From Rutidosis leptorrhynchoides (lineage: Eukaryota; Streptophyta; Magnoliopsida; Asterales; Asteraceae), in the NCBI RefSeq assembly GCF_046630445.1, contig NC_092334.1:192268501-192332500 (forward strand): a stretch of 64,000 bases of DNA. The letters are read 5' to 3'. The translations under genes and the position numbers were made by a program. Below, one piece after another: positions 1 through 13,118 of the stretch; within the stretch, counting starts at the first letter, position 1; the number at the start of each line of letters is the position of its first letter. The notes under the pieces were generated by a model, which did no database searches, was not told where the DNA came from, and was given only the letters and a program-made list of their open reading frames with translations.

Positions 1-2155
1 GAGATGACTAGATCAACTAGTCAACTCCATCCTCATCCATTCATTCATCTTTTCACTTTCTCTCTTACTTTCAACTTCTCTCTCAAACAACCAACTCAAA
101 GATTCATCATCTATTTTCGATCTAGCAAGCATCAACTAAAACAAATTACATATTCGGAATCCTTGCATCTTCCTCTTCGAATCTATACCAACTTTATTGC
201 ATTTTGGTAACTTTCTAAAAATACTAGATTTTGTGTTCTTGATGTTTTTAACTTATAGAAGTGTTAATTAGTGTCTATGGCTCAAGTCTAACATGATTAT
301 GTGATTTATATGCTCGATCTCGTTATTTTAGTGTAACTAGCATGAACTTGAAAAGTGTGAGTGTGATCTTGAGTTTTGGATGATTAATGTTGTTGATATG
401 CTAAAGTGCAAGTATTAATTGTGTTACTAGCATCACTAGCTTCATTTTGATGTGTAGGTTGATTAAGAAAACTTCAATAACATGATTTATGAGTTTATGA
501 TTTTTGGTTAGGGTTTGGTGGTCTTCAATGTGAATTTTGATGCCTTAAATGCTTGACAATGTTGCTTGTAAGTGTTTAGTTGCAATGTATGTTTAATTAC
601 CTTCGAAACGGCGTATCATACATGTAAATTGGTTGCCCGAATCATGAAACGCATTTAATGGACTTGAATGCAATTAATGATGAGCATTAAAGGCGGTTTT
701 GGTTGTTGTAAGTGGTAGATTGATTGATGAAATGTGTTTAGTTTTTTTCCTCGTCAAAATACCTTTCCGATGATATAAGATACATGTTTTGATTGTTTGC
801 GGATCATAAATTGCGTTTGTTTGGGTTTTGGTTCGTGCACTTGTGCAATATCAGCAATCAGACCTGTGCCCTGATCTGGACGCTGTCCAGATTCTTGGAC
901 GCCATCCAAGCCTTCACATCTGGACGCCGACCAGCCAATCTGGACGCCGTCCAGATGAACTGTCAGGTTCTGATTTGGTTGGTCATTTTTCGTTTAATTC
1001 TAACTATGCTACGCACCTCCGATTCACGTGTAACTTGTTCTAACATGCTTATATATGATTAAAAACCTCACAAAAATAGTTCGGGACCCGACCCGAACGT
1101 GTTGACTTTTTCGTTGACTTTGACTCGACCAAAGTCGACTTTTGATCAAACTTAACCGAACAATTATGCAATCGTTCTAACGTGCTTTCATACTTGTATC
1201 TTGCATGAAACTTGACAACGTGACTCACATGCTATATTATCGAGTCGTAACGAGCCATAGGACTAATTGAACACTTTGATTGACCGTGTTTACTGATATT
1301 AATACGAACCTATTTGTTTAGGTCAAGACTAGCATTCGTTCTTGCACACGTTACTTTGTGAAGTACATTATACTATTCGTGCAACCAAGGTGAGATCATA
1401 GTCCCACCTTTTCAACAACTTTTACTTTTAAACTATGGGATGAGACACATATACGTATCATACTTTTATGCTTTGAACATAAGTACGAAAACAAACATTC
1501 CACAGCGAGTTAGAACAAAAAGCCTCAATTCAATTATCATTAGTTACACTTGCAGGGTGTAAACGTGAACTTATGTTATGTGATCACATTGGGCTTGACG
1601 AGCCCTCATTCAGACGGTTCGCTACCATTAGCGGATGAAATATATTTTCAAGTATAGTGTATGTTCTAACACAACGTAACAGGGTACAAAACAGTTAAGT
1701 CTTGATAATTGGGTGCTCGCGAACATACTTTTGGAATACAAACGATTTGGATAATCAACTATATTAAATCTTGTGGTTCAAAGACAACGTTACTTTTACA
1801 CCTATGATTTCACCAACATTTTTCGTTGACAGTTTTCTATATGTTTTCTCAGGTCCTTGAACGCTAAATGATACATGCTTCCGCACTCTACTTTTTGATA
1901 CTTGCTTGGATGTTGAGTATACATGCATACGGAGCATCTTTTGACTTTACTTAAATTTGTGTCGCATAGGTTTCATTCGTACTTAAAACGTTGTAACGTA
2001 ACTAGCCTTTGAACTACTTTGTAACACTTGAAACATCTTTACTTATGAAATAAATGCGACATACTTTTGGTCAAACTTTGTTTTAAAGACTTATGACCAC
2101 GTAACGGGACCTAAGTAGATGGCGCCGTCAATGACGATTTTGTCGGGTCGCTACA
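1..2155 (+). repeat. A1 5' LTR (left end outside window)
   Basis: The sequence aligns along its length with 19302-21438. By comparison with the 3' copy, roughly 160 bp of the LTR lie before base 1. It ends in the canonical ...CTACA just before the primer-binding site. Short ORFs inside it are not conserved as coding sequence and are ignored. Confidence 0.92.
876..954. repeat. Four-copy palindromic 15-bp motif in A1 5' LTR
   Basis: Imperfect copies of the inverted-repeat motif CTGGACGCCGTCCAG start at 876, 895, 920 and 940, about 20 bp apart. The 3' LTR carries five copies (20139-20237). The role is unknown; a cluster of palindromes in an LTR could be a protein-binding array. Confidence 0.8.
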
Positions 2156-2157
2156 GA

Positions 2158-2169
2158 TGGTATCAAAGC
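2158..2169 (+). promoter_or_regulatory. A1 primer-binding site
   Basis: TGGTATCAAAGC lies two bases after the LTR end. It matches the usual plant initiator-tRNA-Met primer-binding sequence TGGTATCAGAGC with one mismatch. Confidence 0.85.
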
Positions 2170-2579
2170 GTTGGTTGTAGGGATTTAGAGTTCATTGGTG
2201 TCAACCCCGAGTCATAGGGTACATTAGTGAGTCTAGACTACAACCGACATATAGACTTGAAGTAGGAATTACTTGACTACTTATGCATTATTACTCGAAC
2301 TCTTCTATTCATATCTAACTTTTATTCCATCTTAATCTCACGTTGTTTAATTTGATTGACACGCCACCTTGACTTAGTGAAATAATGTCGAATGCACATA
2401 TGAATTAGGGTAATATAATTTTCGGGATTATATTACGGTGACTCATATGAACGTTCTGACATTATGACATAAAGAATTTAAGGCGAGTCAAGGAAAATTT
2501 TCTCTTTATCCTCATTCCATATCACGGTTAGTATTATTGAGAATACTAATCAACGATATGCTTGTGTTTTGAAGGAACA
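2170..2579 (+). other. A1 leader with candidate intron (donor 2227, acceptor 2574)
   Basis: This is the non-coding leader between the primer-binding site and gag. It contains ACATTAGTGAGTC at 2221-2233, whose GTGAGT fits a 5' splice donor. A TACTAAT branch-point-like sequence (about 2543-2549) lies upstream of TGTGTTTTGAAG, which ends at 2574, six bases before the gag ATG. The same donor-containing motif occurs in the leaders of A2 and B. Splicing is inferred, not shown. Confidence 0.45.
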
Positions 2580-5281
2580 ATGCCTCCTCGCCGTGTACCA
2601 CGCCATGAAACACCCGAACAAGCTCTACAATGAATGATAGCCACCGCCGTGGATGCGGCCATGGCCGGTTACTCATCCAACAACAATAACAATAACAACA
2701 ACCACAACAACAATGGAGCTGGTAATTCAAACGAGGGATGCTCCTATAAAGTTTTCATGAGGTGAAAACCTCACACTTACGATTGAACCGGGGGACCGGT
2801 TGTGCTCACCCGATGGTTTGAGCAAACGGAAGCCGTCTTTAGCATAAGTGGTTGTCGGGACCAAGATAAGGTCAAATATGCCACTCACACTTTTGCCGGT
2901 ATCTCTCTCACGTGGTGGAACACGTATGTACAATCGGTGGGTACGATGAAGCCCACGCTCTCTCTTGGTCCGACTAAAAGGGGAATATGTTCACCGAATA
3001 CTTCCCACGTGAAGAGACTCGCAAGCTCGAGCAAGAGCTAAGAACTCTAAAAGAGGTCAGAAATGACCTCAAAGCTTATAATCAACGGTTTTCCAAACTA
3101 GCCTTAATGTGTCCGGCACTCGTGACTCCCGAATCCCTTCGAGTCGAACTTTACATGGATGGCTTCCCTAAGAGCATCAAACACGGGGTAATGTCATCCA
3201 AACCCACTAATCACTAAGAAGCTTTGAATATGGCCCGCAAATTGATTGAAACGGTGGATGAAATCGTAGTACCGACACCTAAGGCCGAGGATAAATCGGG
3301 TGGCAACAAGAGAAAATGGGAAGCCACCGCATCAAACAACTACAACAACAACACCCTCACCAAAAAGCCTTTCACTTCCGACGGCAAGAAAAGTTATGCC
3401 GGAACCCAACCTTTTTGCAACAAATGCAACAAGCATCATTATGGAGAATGTGGCAAGCCGTTTTTCCACCGGTGCCAAAGGAGTGGCCATGTGGCCAATG
3501 ATTATAGAAGTGCCGCCCCCGTCGCTCAAAAGGGGCCCAATGCACCAAAGACGGGTGTTTGTTTTGAATGTGGTCTACCGGGTCATTTTAGGAATGCATG
3601 CCCAAAGAAGAAAGCCAACCCCAACGCACGCGGCCGAGCTTTCAACATTAACGCCGCGGAGGCCCGAGATGACAATGAACTAGTCACGGGCACGTTTCTT
3701 CTCAACAACACTTATGTTACTTGTTTATTCGATTCGGGTGCCGATAAGAGTTTTGTATCCAAGACTTTGACTCACGCTTTTCGCGCTCCACCACTCTCCC
3801 TAGATACTACTTATACTATTGAAGTGGCCAATGGGAAACTATTGAGTGCCGACAAATATTATCGGGGGTGTACGTTAAACTTATTGGGTAAGGAATTTGA
3901 AATTGACTTGATACTTATGGAACTAGGGAGCTTCGATGTAATAATTGGTATGAATTGGTTGGCAAAAACAAAATCTCACATCCTTTGTGATCTTAACGCA
4001 ATCCGAATTCCTATCGAGAATGGTGAACCTTTGATTGTTTATGGTGATAAGAGTTGCACCGGACTCAACCTCGTCTCGTGCCTTAAAGTTAGAAAACTAC
4101 TTCGTAAGGGTTGTTTTGCGATCCTGGCCCACGTTAAGAAAGTCGAGTCCGATGAGAAGTATATTAATGATATGCCAATTGTTCGTGACTTTTCCGATGT
4201 ATTTCCCGGCAATTGCCGGGTCTTCCACCTCATCGACTGGTTGAATTCCAAATCGATCTTATTCTGGGAGCCGTACCCGTAGCACGTGCACCGTATAGAC
4301 TTGCACCATCCAAAATTCAAGAATTGCAAAGTTAAATCCAAGAACTACTTTTTCGTGGTTTTATCCAACCTAGCCATTCACCATGGGGCGCTCTGATTTT
4401 ATTCGTTAAGAAGAAAGATGGATCCCTACGAATGTGTATCGACTATTGTGAACTAAACAAATTGACAGTTAAGAACCGAAATCCTCTTCCACGCATCGAT
4501 GACCTCTTTGATCAATTACAAGGATCTCGTGTATATTCGAAAATCGATCTCCGCTCGGGTTATCATCAATTAAGGGTTAAGGGGGAAGATGTCTCCAAAA
4601 CCGCTTTCTGGACTCGTTATGGTAGTTATAAATTTCTTGTAATGCCATTTGGTCTCACTAACGCACCGGCGGTGTTCATGGATCTTATGAATCGCATGTG
4701 CAAACCATACCTCGACAAATTCGTTATCGTGTTCATCGATGATATTTGGTCTATTCTAAAAGCGAAGAAGAGCACGAACAACATCTCCGACTTGTGCTTG
4801 AACTCTTGAGACAAGAACGACTCTATGCCAAATTCTCCAAATGTGAATTTTGGTTGAAGGAAGTTCAATTTCTTGGTCATGTTGTAAGTGATCAAGGTAT
4901 TAAGGTCGATCCATCGAAAATCGAAGCCATTAGCAAATGGGAAACTCCTACTACTCCTACTCACATTCGTCAATTCTTGGGTCTCGCCTGGTACTATCGT
5001 AGATTCATCGAAAACTTCTCCTTGGTTTCTCGTCCTCTAACCGCGTTAACTCACAAGGGAAAGAAATTCATTTGGACAACCGAACAAGAATCTGCATTTC
5101 AAGTCTTGAAGATGAAGCTAACCACCGCACCTATCTAGTCACTTCCTGAAGGCAATGATGATTTTGTTGTATATTGCGATGCCTCTAAACATGGTTTTGG
5201 GTGTGTATGGATGCAACGAAAGAAAGTCATTGCTCGACAATTAAAAATTCATGAACGGAACTACACGACACATGATCTCGA
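2580..5281 (+). pseudogene. A1 gag-pol, 5' part (Gag, protease, RT, start of RNase H), degenerate
   Basis: The Gag start codon is at 2580-2582, but an in-frame TGA follows after 17 codons (2631-2633). Remains in shifting frames are then readable: a retrotransposon Gag region (about 2800-3220, with the TWWN motif); two cysteine-rich knuckles at about 3410-3610, including a clear CFECGLPGHFRNAC; an aspartic protease with LFDSGAD near 3725; an RT with FIDD at about 4734-4745; and the start of RNase H with YCDAS at about 5173-5187. RT changes frame right after FIDD, and an in-frame TAG interrupts the RNase H start (about 5137). The reading stops at the A2 insertion. This piece once encoded capsid, protease and reverse transcriptase for copying the element through cDNA; it is now non-functional. 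It continues at 17351. Confidence 0.88.
5277..5281. repeat. A2 target-site duplication, left copy (CTCGA)
   Basis: CTCGA immediately precedes the left A2 LTR and is repeated at 17351-17355 immediately after the right LTR. Joining the flanks restores the A1 RNase H reading. Confidence 0.92.
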
Positions 5282-8200
5282 TGTGACGCCCCGTACTAAA
5301 TCACCATGTACGGACCATCAACAATAGGATCATTACAAGGTCAAACACTATATGCGTTTTCAAAACAAGTTTGCATTCATGATAAAAGGTGACGTCATAA
5401 CTAACGTCGAATTTTTTACATCAAAAGTATGCTTCTATGAATAGAAGCAAAGATAATAGTGCGTGACCCTTAGGTCGTTACAAATCATTGTTTCAAAAGT
5501 ATTAAAGTTTGAATGCAAGATAAAGTATTTCATGCGGTGACATCTCTAGTAAAGCACAGCGGAAGTCTACGAGGCATGTCTAGTACAACAGCGGAAGCAA
5601 CCTTAAGCACCTGAGAAAAACATGCTTAAAAACGTCAACACCAAGGTTGGTGAGCTATAGTTTAAGTATAACAGTAATGTAAGGTAGGCCACGAGATTTC
5701 AGTGCTACAAAGAGCGTTTCAAAACAGTATGATAAAGTATATGTTTAACCGTGGGCACTTGGTAACTAACTTAACATTTATAACCCCCTGAAAGTACACT
5801 TGGCGTGTGCATATGTTTACGAAGTATTAAACACCTGTTAAATGCTAGCGCTACTAGCCCGAGTGGGAATGTCAAACCCTATGGATCCATATCTAAGATT
5901 CGCGTTCACCGGTTCAAAAACCAATGACTAAACGTTACCTAGCTAAAGGGAATGTTTATGCAGTTGTATAACCCACACGTATATAAAGTTTAAGTACTCG
6001 TACCTAGTATGTAAAACGTAAAATGCGCATGTATTCTCAGTTCCCAAAATAGTTAAAGTAAAAAGGGATGCTATAACTCACAGTGGTAAAGTAGTAGTAA
6101 AGTTGAGTCGGGAAGTAAGAAAGTATGTAGGTCCGAAAAGTCCTCAACCTAAGTCAAATATTACTAAGTCAGTAAATCGTCTCAATAGGTTTAAAAGTAT
6201 GTAAATTAGGTCTTAAGGGTCATCATCATCCATCATCAAACAAAAGTATAAAGTAAGTTTCGTTCTAGAAAAGAGTTTAAAACAAAGGCTGACTTCGATC
6301 AGTCACCACGGCCTCTAAACCTACTGAAATAAGGTGATACCAGTGGCCATGGCTCCGTATACAAGTCCTTTAGTTGCTGTAAAAATTCCAGAACCAAACT
6401 CGTCTTCGTTTGACCGAGGCGACGGTTTAAGTGCGAGTAGGTCAGAATTTTTCAGCACAACGTTAAAAGGACATAGTGACGTTCGGAGGGCCATAGATCC
6501 TAAACCGTAACTCGGATTAAGACAAGTATTAAACGAAAAATTATCTACTCGAACAGAGCTAACTGAAAATCAACTTTACAGTAGTCCAGGTATTTTGATC
6601 AGTTCCAAAAAACAGTAAACAGTAGGTTCCGATGGGTTCTTGGTGCTTGATGTTCATCACGGTTCTCATCCTTGATGCATATAGCTTCAAGTGTACAACT
6701 TGTTGATGTGTTTACATCATTTTTACCAAGTTTTGACCATCATAACACAAGTGTAAGTCTAAGATTAGTAGCACAACTCAATTAAGTGTTGCAAGTAGTT
6801 TGATGAACCAAAGTTACATCAAGATCTTAGATTTGACACATACATGAATTATAAAAGTAATATTGAACTACAAACTTGAAAGTAAACTAACTAATCAAGA
6901 TCTTAAGTTGTAGAACATAGTTCTTAGTTAGATCTTGAAGATCCAAGGCCCAAAAGTCTAGATCTAAAGTTCTTAAGTTAGATCCTAAGTAATAACACTT
7001 GAATCTTTACTTTAATGAAACCATAAGCTATAAAACTTAGATTTTCATCTTGTAAAGTATATGTAAGATTTCAAGCTTTTGTTTATGACAAACTAAGTAG
7101 ACCATAAGCTATAGAAACTTAGATCTTTCATATGTATGTGAAGTTGTAACTAGAAAGTTAAACTTCCATGTTCTTGAACTTATAAAGTTAGCTTTTAGTT
7201 CAAGAAAGTATGAGATCAAGATTAACTAGTAACACTTGACAAACAAAACCATAATCACGAATTTAAAGTGCCAGGAAATGAAGTAATAAACTAAATAAAT
7301 AAGTAACAAGTTCATGGTTGTTCATACTTTTAAAGATTCAAGCCAAAGTCTTGATCTTTAAGGAAGTAAACTTTAAGTTTACAACATGAACTTCAAGTAT
7401 GGTTTTAACTCATGAACTTACAATCTTTTAAAACAATAAATGTATAACATAAACTAGAAAGTTTTGTTCTTGTATGTTCTTAAATAAATAAGATAATATG
7501 AAGAACAAACTAAAGAGTTTGATTCTTAACAACATGTAAGTAAACAAAAACAACTACAAGTAATCAAACAACAACAAAGATTGATGATGATGAGGTGTTT
7601 GGTTCGGTTTTAGATGAAGAAAAAAAGAGAGGAAAAGTCTCATGTTACTTACAATATTTGAGAGCAAATGAGAGAAAAAGAAGTTGCAAGTATGTGTGTG
7701 AGTGAGAAGTGAATGAAGTAGTGAATAAGTATTTCAAAAAAAAAAATGTGAGCTCCATTTGTCTCTACTTTGGCCGACAATTAGGGGTTCAAAGGGGGAA
7801 GGAAAAACCCACAAGTCATTTGCATGTAATTATCTTAAAAGTTGGTTATAAGGTTAGCTTACATGGGAACTAGGTGTAAGTATGTAGTAACTAGATTCTT
7901 TATGCACTAATTAACTAGTTAAACCTTAATGGACTACTTACAACAAAAGGGCTCCTAAATTAATCCATTAAGATAAGTATGGTGGGCTTCTAGGTCCATT
8001 ATCATTAATAAAAGCCCATGTTCAAGTAATTAACAATTTAATCCAATAAGAGCCCAAGTAATTAACTAGTAACCTTAGTTAATTAAAAATGATTAATAAC
8101 AATTAATCATGAATGTAAATAATATTCAAAAATATTATTCGTGTAAAATTCGTGTGTCACAAAGACGTGTTGGGCATTTAAAAGTCATGCATGGTAACAA

Positions 8201-8287
8201 GTAAGTGTATAGAAATACATTCATTAAATCACAAGTATTAATAATAAACATTATTAATTAAACGTTGGAAAATCCAGGGTCGTTACA
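5282..8287 (-). repeat. A2 3' LTR
   Basis: It begins TGTGACGCCCC and ends GGTCGTTACA on the plus strand, matching 14344-17350 across its length. TG...CA ends are present. No internal gene is supported. Confidence 0.95.
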
Positions 8288-8299
8288 TTACCCACTGTT
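8288..8299 (-). promoter_or_regulatory. A2 polypurine-like tract
   Basis: On the minus strand AACAGTGGGTAA abuts the 3' LTR, the position expected of the plus-strand DNA primer. Equivalent tracts lie at the same place in B, B2 and C. Confidence 0.55.
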
Positions 8300-8322
8300 A
8301 AAGAAAATTTCGTCCCAAAATT

Positions 8323-8508
8323 TTAAGCTGAGGTAGATGGAGAAGTCGGGAAAAGGTAAGGATACTTATGCATCATCTGATCCTCTAGCTCCCAAGTAAA
8401 CTCAGGTCCTCGTTTGGCATTCCATCGTACTCGAACGATCGGAATCTTGTTGCGTTTCAAAGTTTTGACCTCACGGTCCATAATTTCAACATGCTCTTCC
8501 ACGAAGTG

Positions 8509-8591
<83 letters not shown>

Positions 8592-11500
8592 CTTCAATAG
8601 TAAGTTCTTCCAGTGGTATGATAAGTTCGGGTGCAGCAAGACACTTCTTCAACTTTGACACGTGGAAGGTAGGATGAACTAAATTCAATTGCGTTGGAAG
8701 GTCCAGACGGTATGCAACGGGTCCAACACGTTCTAAGATTTCAAAAGGACCAATGTATCGTGGGTTTAACTTCCCACATTTTCCAAAACGGATCACACCT
8801 TTCCAAGGTGCAACCTTCAGTATTACACGGTCTCCTACATTGAATTCAAAGTATTTACGTTTAAGATCGGCATAACTCTTCTGACGATCACGGGCCGTCT
8901 TAAGTCTCGCTTGAATCTGAGCAATCTTCTCCGTTGTTTCGTGGACTACCTCGGGTCCGGTGATTTACTTTTTGCCTACGTCGGTCCAACAAATAGGAGA
9001 TCAGCACTTGCGGCCATACATAGCTTCAAAAGGTGCGGCATTAATACTCGAGTGATAACTGTTGTTGTAAGAAAATTCGGCGAGTGGCAAATGCCTTTCC
9101 CAGGCCTTTCCGAAATCAATAACACATGCACGCAACATGTCTTCCAAGGTCTGAATCATTCGTTCACTTTGCCCGTCGGTCTGTGGGTGATAAGCAGTAA
9201 TCATGTCGAGACGAGTTCCCATGGCTTCTTGCAAAGAATGCCAAAATCTAGAAGCAAAACGGGGATCGCGATCTGAGATGATCGACAAAGATACAACCTC
9301 TTTGATGTATAGTTGAGCAAGTCTCTCCATCGTATCCATTTCCTTCATAGCCAAGAAATGTGCAGATTTGGTAAGACGGTCAACGATAACCCAGATGGTA
9401 TCGTATCCGCCCACCGTCTTTGGTAGCTTAGTAATGAAATCCATTGTTATCCTTTCCCACTTCCATTGTGGGATTTATGGTTGTTGAAGTAATCCATAGG
9501 GCCTCTGATGCTCGGCCTTAACTTTCGAGCAAGTCAAACACTTACCAACATAAGTAGCAACGTCCTTCTTAAGATTCGGCCACCAATACTGTTCTTTAAG
9601 ATCATGGTACATTTTTCCCGCTCCGGGATGAATCGAATACCTCGATTTGTGGGCTTCATCTAGTATAAGGTTCCGTAGATCTCCATAACGGGGTACCCAA
9701 ATTCTTTCGGCATAACATCGGAGTCCAGTCTCCTTAACCTCGAATCGAGAAACAAGTATGTTCAAATGTTCATGAGATATGTTCTCCTCCTTGAGAGCCT
9801 CATCTTGGGCTGCTCGGATCTGGCTGTTGAGGTTCGAATGAATGGTGATGTTCAGTGCCCGAACACAAAGAGGTGTCATCCTCTCCTTTCGGCTCAAAGC
9901 GTCAGCTACAACATTGGCCTTGCCAGGATGATAGCGAAGTTCACAATCATAGTCGTTCAGCATCTCAATCCATCGACGCTGTCTCATATTCAGTTGCTTC
10001 TGATCAAAGATGTGCTGGAGACTCTTGTGGTCGGTGAAGATAGTACTTTTAGTTCCATACAAATAGTGTCTCCACAATTTGAGCGCAAAGACAACGGCTC
10101 CAAGTTCAAGATCGTGAGTAGTGTAGTTCCGCTCGTGAATCTTAAATTGACGGGAAGCATAAGCAATAACCTTTGTGCGTTGCATCAGTACACAACCAAA
10201 ACCGCTTTTCGAAGCATCGCAATAAACGACAAAATCATCACTGCCTTCAGGAAGAGATAAGATAGGTGCGGTGGTCAACTTCTTCTTCAAGGTTTGAAAT
10301 GCTGATTCGTGTGCGGGTTCCCAAATGAACTTCTTCCCTTTGTGTGTCAACGCGGTCAAAGGACGCGCAATCAGAGAGAAACCTTCAATAAATCTTCGGT
10401 AGTAACCGGCGAGACCTAAAAATTGGCGAATATGCATCGGGGTAGTGGGGGTTTCCCACTTGCTGATAGCTTAAATCTTGGCGGGATCAACTTTGATACC
10501 CTGGTCGCTCACAACATGACCCAGAAATTGGACTTCCTTCAACCAAAATTCACACTTGGAGAATTTGGCGTAAAGTTGCTCTTGCCTCAAGAGTTCAAGC
10601 ACTAATCGAAGATGTTGTTCATGTTCTTCTTCGCTTTTGGAGTAGATGAGGATATCATCTATGAAGACGATAACAAACTTATCCAGGTATGGCTTGTAGA
10701 CACGGTTCATAAGGTACATGAACACGGTAGGTGCATTGGTTAGGCCGAATCGCATCACGAGAAACTCATAATGACCATAACGAGTTCTGAATGCAGTCTT
10801 CATCACATCGCTCTCTTTCACCCTCAACTGATGATAATCGGATCGTAAATCGATCTTAGAGTAAATGCTCGATCCATGTAGTTGATCAAAAAGATCATCA
10901 ATACGGGGAAGGGGATACCGATTCTTGATCGTCAATTTGTTGATTTCACTGTAGTCGATAAACATACGGAAGGATCCGTCCTTCTTCTTCACAAACAACA
11001 CAGGTGCGCCCCAAGGCGAGAAACTTGGTTGGATAAATCCTCGATCTAACAGCTCTTGTAGTTGACTCTGTAATTCTTGCATCTCGGAAGGTGCGAGTCT
11101 ATAAGATGCGTGAGCTACAGGTGCTGCTCCTGGCACTATATTGATCTGAACCTCTACAGCTCTCGGTGGCGGTAATCCAGGCAATTCTTCAGGAAAGACA
11201 TCAGAGAATTCGTTCACAATTCGAACCTCATTCACACTCTTCACCTCGGTTTCTACCGTTCTCACATGTGCTAGGACAACAAGACGTCCCTTCTTCATGA
11301 TCTTTTGCGCTTTCATGCAACTAATGAGGTTCAGCTTCGAGGTACATCTCTCTCCGTAAATGATCAGTGGCTCACCATCTTTGTGTGGTATATGCAGAGC
11401 TTTATCTCCGCAGATAACGTCGGCCCTTATCTTGGTCAGCCAGTCCATACCGACAATAACATCAAAGCTTCCTAACTTAATGGGTATCAGGTCAATCTCG

Positions 11501-12819
11501 AAATCCACACCAGCTATGTTGATAATAGCTCCTTGACTAATATGGTCTACTTTCTCAAGTTTTCCATTGGCTACCTCTACAAGCATACTCTCCTTTAAAG
11601 GAACTAACGACCAATTTATCTTATCGCAAAAATGTCTACATACATAACTTCTATCGGCACCAGTATCAAATAGGGCAGAAGCTAATAGATTGTTGATAGT
11701 GAATATACCTGTCACCAAGTTGGAGTTCTCACGGGCGTCCCTTGCATTAACGTTGAAAGCTCTGCCACGCGGTGGTCCACCGTCCTTTCGCTTGTTGGGA
11801 CATGCATTTCTGAAATGGCCCGTCTGTTCGCATTCGTAGCACTTTTTCGGTCCATTGGGGTTCGCCTTCACATTCAGGGTGGTGACCTTGCAGTCCTTAC
11901 CGATATGTCCAGTCCGTTGGCACTTTTCACAAACCACATTACAATACCCGATATGGTGCTTATAGCACCTCTTGCATTGCAGTAGGGTACCCTTGTAGTT
12001 GGGGTTCGAATTGGTGTTCGGATTGGGATTTCCACCGTTGTTGTTTCCTTTGAAACCCTCATGTCGCTTCGCCGAGTTTTGATCATAGGTTCTACCCTTG
12101 TTGTTATCCCACTTTCGCTTATCACTACTACCCGCTTCAGACCTAGCCTTTTCCGGTTCGTCGATGATAATTTGGTTCATTAAAGTGTTTGCCATGCGCA
12201 TTGCTTCCTGGACATTTGGTGGCTTGGACGAGGTGACATTTCCCTTAATGGACTTAGGAAGTCCCCACAAGTATCTCTCCATATGCTTGAATTCCGGAGT
12301 GACCATGGTAGGACACATCAGGGCTAGTTCCAAATACCTACGATTGTACCTATCGAGATCGTTCCCCACAACCTTCAACTGCATAAACTCAATCTCCATC
12401 TTCTGGATCTCAGTTCTCGGACAATACTCTTCAATCATGGCTGCTTTGAATTCTTCCCATGGCATGGCATACGCCACATCAATACCCTTGGCTTGAGCCA
12501 TTGTGTTCCACCAAGTGAGGGCGCCATCCGCCAGTGTACAAGAGGCATATTTTGTCTTGTTTGCCTCTGAGCAGTTGCTAACTCGGAATACAGATTCTAG
12601 TTTTTCAAACCACCTAGTGAGACCAACTGGCCCCTCCATTCCACTAAAGTTATGGGGCTTGCATCTTTGGAAATCTTTGTACGTGCACCCATTACGAATG
12701 GGCTGAATAACCGGTAGTGGCGGGGCTTGGGGTTGCATTTCCGCAATGGCTACGGCTACCCTTTCGGCAATCATTTCCTTGATTTGGGCTGTGGTCGGTG
12801 TCGATCTTCTATTGGCCAT
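8323..12819 (-). pseudogene. A2 gag-pol, one frame with four in-frame stops
   Basis: The frame runs from ATG at 12819 to a stop at 8323 (1,499 codons) with no frameshift. The order is Gag (TWWN motif), two CCHC knuckles (about 11790-11960, including [14 protein letters not shown]), aspartic protease LFDTGAD (about 11655-11675), RT with FIDDIL (about 10650), RNase H YCDAS (about 10220), H2C2 and integrase core (MDFITKLP at 9444, SDRDPRF near 9270, QTDGQSER near 9170), and a chromodomain-like tail (VRVRWN to YPYLF). In-frame stops are TAA at 10471-10473, TAA at 9475-9477, TGA at 9001-9003 and TAA at 8965-8967. Related copies have Glu, Glu, Arg and Gln there. About five residues (RHGIP in relatives) are missing in frame in integrase between KEVV and [10 protein letters not shown] 75-nt TA tract adds exactly 25 codons before the chromodomain. 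The protein would serve reverse transcription and targeted integration; this copy cannot make it whole. Confidence 0.93.
8512..8586. repeat. TA microsatellite inside A2 pol, in frame
   Basis: Seventy-five bases of alternating A and T lie between the codons for Lys and Leu of the segment that reads DKLHF in related copies. The tract reads as alternating Tyr-Ile for 25 codons and the frame is kept on both sides. Confidence 0.95.
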
Positions 12820-13118
12820 GATGTTCTAAACAAAAATTTTGACTCAAGTCAAAATCCAGTATTCAAATAGTAATAATAAAGTATATGGTAACCAACATGG
12901 AATCAACACATCACATGTTTATTAAGTAATGCAACCAGGTACAAATACCACAGAATCATCATACAGTAACGTAAATAGAACACTTTGTAAGAATTAAATA
13001 ATGCAAGGTTCCATTCATTAATAATAATAAGTTGCATACATTCGCATAGGTTCATACAATACATAAGTGAAACATGAAACTACAACAAGATTACATAATG
13101 AAATCTACTACAAAGGTC
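12820..13118 (-). other. A2 spacer between extra ORF and gag, acceptor-like site
   Basis: No ORF is supported here. On the minus strand, TTTTTGTTTAG (AG at 12826-12827) lies six bases before the gag ATG and resembles a 3' splice acceptor. Splicing is inference. Confidence 0.4.
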
